Assembly (NCBI GenBank): GCA_009837395.1 | Contig: VXTP01000008.1 | Span: forward strand, 62,001-126,000 | From: Gemmatimonadota bacterium | Lineage (GTDB): Bacteria; JAAXHH01 | Direction: 5' to 3' | Length of the DNA stretch: 64,000 bases | Shown here: in pieces, positions 8,266 to 15,650 of the stretch | How positions within the stretch are numbered: the first letter of the stretch is position 1 | Layout of the letters: each line of letters opens with the position of its first letter | Position numbers and translations under genes: made by a program | The notes under the pieces: model-generated | Database searches by the model: none | Told to the model about the DNA's origin: nothing | What the model saw: the letters and a program-made list of their open reading frames with translations, nothing else

Positions 8266-10265
8266 TAGTTCTGCTCCGCAAGAAACTCTCGGTATTTCTC
8301 TGCGATGACCGGGAGATCATTGTCTTCGATTTTTTCGCTACGCGTCAGAGTCCGTTCTACGATTCGGCCCCCAATTCGAATGCGTTCCGAGTGCTGCCTC
8401 GGTTGCACAATTTCTTCGCCATCTGCTGTGCGCTTGTGGAGCCTATTGCCACGACGATCAAAACCAACTTTGTTGGCTACAGCCATGAAGACCGGATACT
8501 CTTCGTCCCCTCTTAAGACCTCGAGGTGCTTTTCGTGTTCGTCTTTGCGACGCAAAAACAGAAGGCTTGTGAGTATGTTGACATTGGCCTCGGCGATAAA
8601 GGCTTCTACAGGTAGATCGACGGAGGCAAGCACTTGGGTTTCACGCATGATCCACCAGCGTATGTATTCAGCTGCCGGATTCCCTAACACACCGTCTGGC
8701 AGGACTATACCCATCCGTCCCCTACCTGGGTTAAGCCATCTGATGCAACGTTCGATAAAGAGTATTTCAGGCGCGACACTACCTTTCATATCTCCAGTAT
8801 TACGGAAACCACCCTCACCATCTGGCTCCCAGTTATGAGCCAACTCGTAGTGCTTCAGAATGTGTTCGTCAGTGATAGGGATATCCGAACCGAACGGTGG
8901 ATTGGTTGCGATGATATCTACCGAGCCTAAGGGGATGTCCTTCTTCGCGACCGGCAAGTCCGATAGGTGTCCGAACGGGAATTCAAGCGAATTGATGTTA
9001 TATATGTGGCCGCGACCATCGCCAGCCAACACCATGTTCATTTGCGCTGCACGAATCAGAAACGGATCGAAGTCGGCGCCATAGACCTTGGAGCTAGCAT
9101 ACTCTTTCAACCGCTCGTGGACGTTCAGAAATTCGGTTGTACTCTCTTTCCCTTCTTGAGTGTGTTGATCATCGCGGAACTTTCTTAGCATATGCCCCAA
9201 AGCAGTCACCAGAAAGCCGCCTGTTCCGCAAGCTGGATCAAGCAGTTTTTCGTTTGCCTTGGGGTCAAGCATATCTATTACCAGCTTCACAACACCCCTA
9301 GGAGTGAAGTACTGGCCTCGGTCTCCGCGCAGATTGACACCTACCAGTTCCTGATAAGCAACGCCTTTCGCATCGACATCTGTGCGGGAAAAATCATACT
9401 TTGCCAATTCTGAAACGATGAAGGCCAACGCACGATCAGATAGGATTATCTCTTCATTGCCATGAAAAATGTTCCTGTACTGTTCCTTGACTTCGGTGAA
9501 GAGTACCTCAATGCGAGCCCGGATAGCCTTACGGCCCTGCACCTCGAATTGCTCCTTGGGTCCCGCCCAGAACTGTCGCTGCCAGGCCTGGCGATGCTTA
9601 GCACGCAGATTCTCATCGTGCATCTTGCAAAAAATCAGGTAAAGGAACTGCCAGAATGCAGCGTCCTTCGGCATCCCTTCATTACCGTGAATAAAATTAT
9701 GGCAACGCCGAAAGGTGATCTTGAGCATCTCGTTGTCGGCGACACGTGTATGTGCATCGGAGACGACTTCCTTTGTACCGACAGAATCTTCGGCCATTGG
9801 CCAGTCGCCAATGGGGTTACATTTGGTTTCGAATCGCTTCTTTTCTTTCTCAACAAAGAAGAACTCTAGTCCATTTGTCCACAAACCATACTGAACCGCA
9901 TCAACCTCGCGCATAATAGTTTCAATCTCACCGAGGTCCTTGTCGGCCTGATCGAAGTCGCGGATGCGGACGGCGTTTTTCCCCACGTTCGGTTCCTGAC
10001 GGCAAATCACAGCGCGACTAAGATTCTCGATGGTGTGTTCCTTACCATGATGAAAGATGGCCAAGTCCACCTTCTTGCGTCCACCAACGGAGAAATCCAA
10101 CTCTATGTCTTCAGGCGAGAATCCATATTCGTGTATCAAGGCGCGAACGACGCGCTGCCGCACCAGTTCCTTCTTGGTTTCTTTAAGCTGCTTGCCGGAA
10201 ACATAATCGAGCGTGTAACCCGTTGGGATCGCGCGCTCGACCTGTGTATTTTTCTCTCTTCTCAT
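8265..10265 (-). CDS. N6-adenine DNA methylase (HsdM-like), first gene of the visible defence operon
   Basis: A 666-residue protein that should methylate adenine in the host's own sites so that they are spared. Residues ~25-140 form an HsdR_N-like domain (KKVDLAIF) whose catalytic E-x-K position reads ICRQE. Residues ~190-290 are helical, as in HsdM. The methylase core has GQYFTP (317-322), DPACGTGGF (343-351, SAM binding) and NPPF (455-458, catalytic), all canonical. ATG at 10265 follows GGAG by about 10 bases. It is the first gene of a minus-strand operon that continues through the second methylase, hsdS, the kinase/ATPase and the left-edge gene with 0-11 base overlaps. The paired methylases plus HsdS plus kinase/ATPase pattern fits MADS-like systems. 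Confidence 0.9.
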   Translation of the reverse strand: MRREKNTQVERAIPTGYTLDYVSGKQLKETKKELVRQRVVRALIHEYGFSPEDIELDFSVGGRKKVDLAIFHHGKEHTIENLSRAVICRQEPNVGKNAVRIRDFDQADKDLGEIETIMREVDAVQYGLWTNGLEFFFVEKEKKRFETKCNPIGDWPMAEDSVGTKEVVSDAHTRVADNEMLKITFRRCHNFIHGNEGMPKDAAFWQFLYLIFCKMHDENLRAKHRQAWQRQFWAGPKEQFEVQGRKAIRARIEVLFTEVKEQYRNIFHGNEEIILSDRALAFIVSELAKYDFSRTDVDAKGVAYQELVGVNLRGDRGQYFTPRGVVKLVIDMLDPKANEKLLDPACGTGGFLVTALGHMLRKFRDDQHTQEGKESTTEFLNVHERLKEYASSKVYGADFDPFLIRAAQMNMVLAGDGRGHIYNINSLEFPFGHLSDLPVAKKDIPLGSVDIIATNPPFGSDIPITDEHILKHYELAHNWEPDGEGGFRNTGDMKGSVAPEILFIERCIRWLNPGRGRMGIVLPDGVLGNPAAEYIRWWIMRETQVLASVDLPVEAFIAEANVNILTSLLFLRRKDEHEKHLEVLRGDEEYPVFMAVANKVGFDRRGNRLHKRTADGEEIVQPRQHSERIRIGGRIVERTLTRSEKIEDNDLPVIAEKYREFLAEQN

Positions 10266-10621
10266 AAAGGGCTCCGTCCACCTGGTGATTGGAGTTCACA
10301 ACTCTCGTCATCGAAGTACCGTGTACTCCAATCGGTACGCGAAAGCGTTTGGCGGTGTTTCCAGCGAAGATGTGGCTCAGTCAAGATCGATGTTAATGCG
10401 TAGTTGCCTTTTAGATGCGTATTTTGTCTACCTATCGAAGTTGGTTCTTCCTGACTAAAGGACTGCTATTAAAGGAACTACCGAGTGCTTCAAGATATTG
10501 AATACAACACACAAATTCCAGAGGAACCTTACCTGGCGAGAACCGTATACACAATTGACAATGGTCTGCCGAATCGGTAATGTGCTTCGTGCTTGATTAG
10601 CGACCGGAAAATTGGAAAATC
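10266..10621. other. Intergenic boundary between defence operon and core chromosome
   Basis: No gene is visible in these 356 bases. This stretch separates the AT-richer defence operon (minus) from the GC-rich housekeeping block (plus). A strong promoter for the YggT gene lies at 10555-10583. I find no convincing -35/-10 pair for the defence operon, and no tRNA or direct repeat that would mark an integration site. Base composition shifts abruptly near 10,670. Confidence 0.5.
10555..10583 (+). promoter_or_regulatory. Sigma70-like promoter for the YggT-family gene
   Basis: TTGACA (10555-10560) and TAATGT (10578-10583) are separated by exactly 17 bases. Transcription would start near 10590, upstream of both candidate starts of the YggT gene. 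Confidence 0.65.
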
Positions 10622-10915
10622 GTGAACGTGGTTTGTAAAGAGTTTGGTTTTATAAAGCACATAGCCATGATCCTGATCCAGATACTACGGATATACATGA
10701 TCCTCATCATCGTCCGCGCGGTCATGTCCTGGTTCAATCCGGACCCGGCCTCGCCGCTCGTGCGTCTGCTGACGTGGCTCACGGAGCCGGTCCTGTTGCC
10801 CTTCAGGCGGATCATTCCACCCATCCCCGTGCCGAAGACGAACGTTCGGATCGACCTGGCCCCGGTCTTCGTACTGTTGATCGGCGGCTGGCTGTTGACC
10901 AAGCTGCGTTACTGA
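10622..10915 (+). CDS. YggT family small integral membrane protein
   Basis: Up to 97 residues. It has two hydrophobic segments flanking the family signature SWFNPDP and TEPVLLPFRR, with a C-terminal membrane helix (APVFVLLIGGWLL). YggT proteins are inner-membrane proteins of poorly defined role, linked in other bacteria to osmotic tolerance and cell division. The GTG at 10622 gives 15 extra residues (MNVVCKEFGFIKHIA) unlike the family. The ATG at 10667 gives 82 residues matching the usual family N-terminus and may be the true start. Neither has a clear Shine-Dalgarno sequence. It lies 22 bases upstream of tsaB and may share its transcript. Confidence 0.8.
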   Translation: MNVVCKEFGFIKHIAMILIQILRIYMILIIVRAVMSWFNPDPASPLVRLLTWLTEPVLLPFRRIIPPIPVPKTNVRIDLAPVFVLLIGGWLLTKLRY

Positions 10916-10937
10916 CCATGACGGAGATAGACTGCCC

Positions 10938-11741
10938 ATGATCGTAGTGGGACTGGAGACTTCCTCCACGATCGCCGGGATCGCCGTGATCCGGGACCGC
11001 CAGGTGATGGCTGAAGCGTCGCAGGAGTTGGGCGGCGTGCACGCCGAAAAGTTGCCCGGGATGCTGGAACGTATCATGAGCGACCTGGGCGTGGAGTGGT
11101 CGGAAGTGGAAGGATTCGCGATCTCGATCGGACCCGGATCGTATACCGGGCTGCGGGTGGGATTGAGCCTGGTCAAGGGCCTTGCCTACGTGACGAAGCG
11201 GCCGGTCGCCGCCGTACCCACGCTCGATGCCATCGCCTTCCAGGTGCCCTGCAGCAGGTATCCCGTCCACGTGCTGACCGATGCCCGCAGGGGCCAGGTC
11301 TACGAAGCCCGCTACGATACGTCAGGCGGCTGGCCTGTGCGGCAATCCGAATTCCGGGTGGGCCTACTCGAAGACGTGTTGGCATCCATCGAGGACAAGG
11401 TGTTGCTCGTCGGCAGCGGTGTAGACGCGTACCGACCGGACATCGTCTCCGTTCTCGGTGAACGGGCCTGCTTCCCGCCATCGGGCGCGGGACGGCTGAT
11501 GGCCTCCTCGACCGCGTTTCTCGGCCTCGAAAGCCTCAAGCGGGGCGAGCAGTCCGACCTGAACGCGCTCGAACCCCTGTACCTGCGTAAAACCGACTTC
11601 GCCAGGCAGCCGCCGTCCCGGCTCGAACAGACGTCGCAGGCCGATGCTTCCCCAGCCGCGCCTGCCTCTGCCGCGCCTGGCCCGAGTGGCCCGCCTGACC
11701 CACCTGGCCCGCCTGGCCGGGCCGAAACCTCGTCTGAATAA
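10938..11741 (+). CDS. tsaB: tRNA threonylcarbamoyladenosine biosynthesis protein TsaB
   Basis: A 267-residue ASKHA-fold protein needed with TsaD and TsaE to make t6A37 on ANN-decoding tRNAs. The N-terminus GLETSSTIAGIAV and the central SIGPGSYTGLRVGLSLVKG motif are diagnostic. It is longer than typical TsaB (about 220-235). The extra ~40 C-terminal residues (from ~228) are a Pro/Ala/Gly/Ser low-complexity tail rich in PPGPPG-like steps, one of several such tracts in this window. rimI starts 3 bases after its stop, the usual tsaB-rimI pairing. Confidence 0.93.
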   Translation: MIVVGLETSSTIAGIAVIRDRQVMAEASQELGGVHAEKLPGMLERIMSDLGVEWSEVEGFAISIGPGSYTGLRVGLSLVKGLAYVTKRPVAAVPTLDAIAFQVPCSRYPVHVLTDARRGQVYEARYDTSGGWPVRQSEFRVGLLEDVLASIEDKVLLVGSGVDAYRPDIVSVLGERACFPPSGAGRLMASSTAFLGLESLKRGEQSDLNALEPLYLRKTDFARQPPSRLEQTSQADASPAAPASAAPGPSGPPDPPGPPGRAETSSE

Positions 11742-11744
11742 CCC

Positions 11745-12197
11745 ATGACCGAGGCGATCCCCTTCGTCATAGGGAAAATGGACCGTTCACACGTACCCCG
11801 GGTCCTGGAAATCGAACGGGCGTGCTATCCGGCGCCCTGGTCCGAATCCGCTTTTCATCATGAAATGACGTCGGGGAGTTCGGTCGCCCTGGTCGCGTTG
11901 GACGGGGAGTCGGTCGCGGGTTTCCTGGTGGGGTGGATCGCGGCCGACCAGGTGCACGTCGCTAACATTGCCGTGGCGGCCGGGTACCGGCGCCGTGGTG
12001 TCGGAACCGGGATGATGCTGCGGCTTCTCGAGGAGGCGGTCCGACGGGGGTGCGTTTCCTCCAGCCTGGAAGTGCGCGAGTCGAACCTGGCGGCCCGGTC
12101 GATGTACAGCCGGTTGGGATACCACGCGGTAGCCCTGAGGAAGTCCTACTATTCGAGTCCTGCCGAAGATGCCGTGGTCATGGTGAAGGACCTGTAA
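11745..12197 (+). CDS. rimI: Ribosomal protein S18-alanine N-acetyltransferase RimI
   Basis: A 150-residue GNAT acetyltransferase. The acetyl-CoA loop RRRGVGTGMMLRLLEEA sits at ~84-100, and the RimI-type C-terminus has LEVRESNLAARSMYSRLGY. RimI acetylates the N-terminal alanine of ribosomal protein S18. It begins 3 bases after tsaB and is probably co-transcribed with it. It converges on the glycosyltransferase gene at 12219 with only 21 bases between stops and no recognisable terminator. Confidence 0.9.
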   Translation: MTEAIPFVIGKMDRSHVPRVLEIERACYPAPWSESAFHHEMTSGSSVALVALDGESVAGFLVGWIAADQVHVANIAVAAGYRRRGVGTGMMLRLLEEAVRRGCVSSSLEVRESNLAARSMYSRLGYHAVALRKSYYSSPAEDAVVMVKDL

Positions 12198-12218
12198 GCA
12201 TAGGGATCAACTTCGGCG

Positions 12219-13454
12219 CTATCGAAAGGCATTGACGCCACCCGTCACCAACTTCTCCAGCTCGGCAGACGCGGATCGTCCGATCTGTTCCGTGGAAGCG
12301 TGGTCGCGGAAAACGCGGCTGCCACCCTCGGCGATCCTGTGCAGCAGTTCGCGGTCCCTGTGCAACCGGCGGATGGCGCCGGCGAGCGCTTCCGGGTCTC
12401 CGCGCCTGCACAGCACGGCGCTTTCCCCGTCGGCAAGCAGTTCCCTGATGGCCGGTGAGTCCGCCGTGATGACCGCCTTGCCCGCCGAGAGGGCCACGAA
12501 CACCTTTCCCGGGATCACGCGGACCGCTTTGTCCGACGTACCGAAAATCCCGAGGCAAACGCCCCATCCCTGCAGGAACCGGTGTAACTGCTCGTAGGGT
12601 ATCCAGTCCGTGAAGCGTACGTTCTCCAGGTTCAGTCTCCGCGCAGTTTCGTGTATTTCGTCCGTCAGTTGACCCGACCCGACGAGGTGAAATTCGATAT
12701 CCGGAACGTCCTTCAGGCGGTTCGCCGCTTCCAGCATGAACGGCAAGCCGTGCAGCGGAATGAACTTGCCGACGAATAAAACCCTGAAGGGCGTGTCCTC
12801 CGCGGGCGTGTCCTCGGCGGGCGTGTAACCGTGCGCACCCTCTCCGCTCCCACCCTCCGGCGCGTCCTCCCCGCTCCCACCCTCCGGCGCGTCCGGCTCC
12901 ACGGCGCCGACGAATACCCGGGCAAAACGCTTCCGCGGCAGGTTGAATTCCTCCACGAAGTAGTCTATATGGGCTTCCGTGTCGAGCAGCACGAGGTCCG
13001 CCTTCGCACAGGTCTGCCGGTCCAGCCAGCGCAGAAAATGGCTCATCAGTGTGCCTTCCGCAATGGACCGGCGGTCATCGACGAGGGTATCGTAGAGAGA
13101 GATCAGCGGACTGAAGACGAGGGGCCGGCGCGGAAACCGGGTGAGCAGCCAGGCCAGCGGCATATCGAAATGACCGATATACCCGACCAGCATGACGTCG
13201 TAGCGGCCGACCGTGAAGACATACTTGAGCAACAGCCGGAGGCAGGCCAGTTTCAGCTCGAACGCGCGCAGAACAAGCGAGAACGGTCCCAGGTACCGGC
13301 CGGTCTTGTCGCGTTCCTTCTCCCAGAGGGGCACATGGCACTCCAGCACCTGCCAGCCGGCCCGCTTCAGGCCTTCGGCGAGCGTCCGGTTCCGCGGATA
13401 GTCGCGTTCGTAGGTACCGAAGAAGCAGACTCGGCCGCGCGGGGTGGGTGTCAT
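12219..13454 (-). CDS. GT4-family glycosyltransferase with internal low-complexity linker
   Basis: A 411-residue cytoplasmic glycosyltransferase with the GT-B fold. The N-terminal half starts GRVCFFGTYERDYPRN. The C-terminal half has the donor-site pattern FRVLFVGKFIPLHG, FHLVGSG and the E(x7)E-like region around residues 310-330 (VIPGKVFVALSAGKAV). Between the halves, residues ~188-221 hold tandem repeats DAPEGGSGE (x2) and PAEDT (x2), which are not part of the family. It is the last gene of a minus-strand glycosylation block after GT2 (4-base gap), GT4 and DUF2723. Sugar and acceptor cannot be told from sequence. Confidence 0.82.
   Translation of the reverse strand: MTPTPRGRVCFFGTYERDYPRNRTLAEGLKRAGWQVLECHVPLWEKERDKTGRYLGPFSLVLRAFELKLACLRLLLKYVFTVGRYDVMLVGYIGHFDMPLAWLLTRFPRRPLVFSPLISLYDTLVDDRRSIAEGTLMSHFLRWLDRQTCAKADLVLLDTEAHIDYFVEEFNLPRKRFARVFVGAVEPDAPEGGSGEDAPEGGSGEGAHGYTPAEDTPAEDTPFRVLFVGKFIPLHGLPFMLEAANRLKDVPDIEFHLVGSGQLTDEIHETARRLNLENVRFTDWIPYEQLHRFLQGWGVCLGIFGTSDKAVRVIPGKVFVALSAGKAVITADSPAIRELLADGESAVLCRRGDPEALAGAIRRLHRDRELLHRIAEGGSRVFRDHASTEQIGRSASAELEKLVTGGVNAFR
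12791..12893. repeat. Two in-frame tandem repeat arrays inside the GT4 gene
   Basis: A 15-base unit (GCGTGTCCTCCGCGG type) occurs about 2.4 times at 12791-12826. A 27-base unit occurs twice at 12840-12866 and 12867-12893, the copies differing at one base. Both unit lengths are multiples of three, so the reading frame is kept. The encoded linker joins the two domains of the glycosyltransferase. Confidence 0.85.
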
Positions 13455-13458
13455 GACC

Positions 13459-14382
13459 TCACCCCAGCCGTTCCCGGACGGCGTAGTCTTCCGTGCGCCG
13501 GGCCTGGTGGGCGATCATTTCGGCGATCAGTCCCATGGAGACCAGCTGGATGCCGAGGACCATGAGGAAGACGGAGAACAGCAACAGGGGGCGGGTCCCG
13601 ATCCCGATGCCGGTCAGCCAGAGCCAGGTCAGGTAGAGCGCGATCCCCACGCCGACGACGAAGGACAACAGGCCGAAGGAGCCGAACAGGTGGAGCGGCC
13701 GCCGGGTGTAGTTCGACACGAAATACACGGTGAGCAGGTCGAAGAACCCGTGGGTGAACCGTCCCAGGCCGAACTTGCTGTGGCCGTGCTTCCTGGGATG
13801 ATGCAGCACCGGCGTCTCCGTCACGCGGAATCCGGCCCAGTGCGCCAGCACCGGCAGATAGCGGTGGAGTTCGCCGTAGACGGGAATGGTCTCCACGACG
13901 GCCCGGCGATAGGCTTTCAGCCCGCAGTTGAAATCGTGGAGCCGCAGGCCGCTGACGATCCCCGTGACCCGATTGAACAGCTTCGACGGGATGCGCTTGG
14001 TCAGCGGGTCCTTCCGCGTTTTCTTCCAGCCGGACACCAGGTCGAAGCCTTCGTCCAGCAGGTCGACCATGCCGGGCACTTCCGCGGGATCGTCCTGCAG
14101 GTCTCCGTCCATGGTCACGACGACCTCGCCGCGGCTCGCTTCGAAGCCGACGGCCAGCGCTGCGGACTTCCCGTAGTTGCGGCGGAACCGGATGGCTCTC
14201 ACCCGGTCGTCTTCCTCCCGGAGCCGGCGCAATTCGTCGAAGGATCCATCCCGGCTTCCGTCGTCGATAAAAAGCACCTCGAAGGACCGTCCCGACGCCT
14301 CGAGGGCCGCCACGATGCGCTCGTGGAGTTCCCGCAGGCTCTCCGCCTCGTTAAACAGGGGAATCACGACGGTGATGTCCAT
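13459..14382 (-). CDS. GT2-family glycosyltransferase (polyprenyl-phosphate sugar transferase type)
   Basis: A 307-residue protein with an N-terminal GT-A domain: MDITVVIPLFNEAESL, FIDDGSRDGS and the metal-binding DGDLQDDP. Two C-terminal hydrophobic segments follow (LFGSFGLLSFVVGVG..., LLLFSVFLMVLGIQL). This is the dolichol/undecaprenyl-phosphate mannose or glucose synthase layout, loading a sugar on a lipid carrier at the inner membrane. The start at 14382 is chosen because GGGAGGAG lies 3-10 bases upstream; a longer frame from 14427 lacks this and adds non-family residues. A lipid-linked sugar donor would suit the DUF2723 membrane transferase encoded upstream in the same direction. Confidence 0.88.
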   Translation of the reverse strand: MDITVVIPLFNEAESLRELHERIVAALEASGRSFEVLFIDDGSRDGSFDELRRLREEDDRVRAIRFRRNYGKSAALAVGFEASRGEVVVTMDGDLQDDPAEVPGMVDLLDEGFDLVSGWKKTRKDPLTKRIPSKLFNRVTGIVSGLRLHDFNCGLKAYRRAVVETIPVYGELHRYLPVLAHWAGFRVTETPVLHHPRKHGHSKFGLGRFTHGFFDLLTVYFVSNYTRRPLHLFGSFGLLSFVVGVGIALYLTWLWLTGIGIGTRPLLLFSVFLMVLGIQLVSMGLIAEMIAHQARRTEDYAVRERLG

Positions 14383-14416
14383 CTTCTCCTCCCTGTCATC
14401 CGCTGTCGCCGGATCG

Positions 14417-15586
14417 TCACGCGGCATCGGTACTTTCCTCCACGGAACGCCGGATCAACCGCAGCGTCTCCCGGGCCGTACTATCCCAGGTATAAAGCCT
14501 GCTCCTCGCCACGGCATTCCCGGCAAGCCATTCGCGCTTTTCCCGGTCGTGCAGCAGGTCGATCAACGCCCGCGCCATGGCCTCCCGGTCCCCAAGCGGG
14601 ACCAGCACACCCGTCTCCCCGTCGACCACGGCGTCCCGGAGTCCGGGCACCCGGGCCGCCACGACCGGCACGCCGCAGGCATTGGCCTCGATCACGGTGA
14701 TGCCCCACCCTTCCTTGCTCGAGGGATAGGCCGCCACTTCAGCGCGGGTCAGCAGGCGCAGTTTTTCCGCCTCGGAAACGAAACCCGTGAACTGCACCGC
14801 GTCGTCCAGGCCCATGGAACGCGTCAAAGCCTCGAGCGCTCGCCGCCGGTCGCCCGCGCCGACGATCACCAGGCGCGCACCGGGCACCTTCTCGCGGACG
14901 ATCGCCATGGCCTGGATCAAGTGGTCCACGTTCTTGTACTTCTTTAGCCGGCCGAGGTATATGACCAGGCCGGCTTCCTTCCGGTCCGGTGCGGCGGGTG
15001 CTTCCTTCCGGTCCGGTGCGGCCGGCGGACCCATGTTCGCGGCGTCCAGGAACCGGGCGTCCAACCCGTTGTGCACCACGCTGATCCGGTCCGCCGCGAC
15101 GCCCATCCTGACGAGTTCGTCCCGGGTGCTTTCGGAGACCGCTTCGAAGAGGCAACGGCGGTACACCCGGGGAATCAACCGTTCCATAAAGTACAGGTAG
15201 GTCGCGAGCACCGGGTTGATTTCCCGGTAGAACGTGGTCCCGAAAAGATGGTGCAGCAGGACCATCAGCGGGGGGCCGTCCAGAAACCAGGGCATCAATG
15301 CCGGGATCTTGTTGAGGTCTTCGATGACGACGTCGAAGGACCGGTGAGCCAGGTGCCTCCTATAGTACCAGGGCGCGGTGAAGTTGAACGTCCATTTCCC
15401 GCCGTGACGGATCACGTCGATACCGTCGATCTGGTCGGAATCCGCCGCGCCGGGGAACCGGCTGCAGAGCAGGGTGACCTCGTTACCCCATGCGGCGATC
15501 CGCGAGAAGGTCTCGTGCAGGTGTACTTCGGCGCCGCCCGCTTCCGGGTTGCGGATATCCCTCCAGTTTATGACCAGAATGCGCAT
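14417..15586 (-). CDS. GT4-family glycosyltransferase
   Basis: A 389-residue GT-B glycosyltransferase. The N-terminal acceptor domain starts MRILVINWRDIRNPEAGGAEVH. The C-terminal donor domain has VIYLGRLKKYKNVDHLI, VIVGAGDRR and the catalytic-region SSKEGWGITVIEANACGVPVVA (two Glu, seven residues apart, binding the nucleotide sugar). Residues ~187-205 contain a duplicated nine-residue segment (PAAPDRKEA twice) at the domain hinge. The gene lies between the GT2 and DUF2723 genes in the same orientation. Confidence 0.87.
   Translation of the reverse strand: MRILVINWRDIRNPEAGGAEVHLHETFSRIAAWGNEVTLLCSRFPGAADSDQIDGIDVIRHGGKWTFNFTAPWYYRRHLAHRSFDVVIEDLNKIPALMPWFLDGPPLMVLLHHLFGTTFYREINPVLATYLYFMERLIPRVYRRCLFEAVSESTRDELVRMGVAADRISVVHNGLDARFLDAANMGPPAAPDRKEAPAAPDRKEAGLVIYLGRLKKYKNVDHLIQAMAIVREKVPGARLVIVGAGDRRRALEALTRSMGLDDAVQFTGFVSEAEKLRLLTRAEVAAYPSSKEGWGITVIEANACGVPVVAARVPGLRDAVVDGETGVLVPLGDREAMARALIDLLHDREKREWLAGNAVARSRLYTWDSTARETLRLIRRSVEESTDAA
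14973..15026. repeat. 27-base in-frame tandem duplication in a GT4 gene
   Basis: Two copies of a 27-base unit beginning GCTTCCTTCCGG lie at 14973-14999 and 15000-15026, the copies nearly identical. They encode the doubled PAAPDRKEA segment. Confidence 0.9.
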
Positions 15587-15650
15587 TTGATTGAACCGGC
15601 GGGCAGCCCGGCCTCAGGCCCGACCTCAGGGATCGCTCGCTTCGCAGCGC

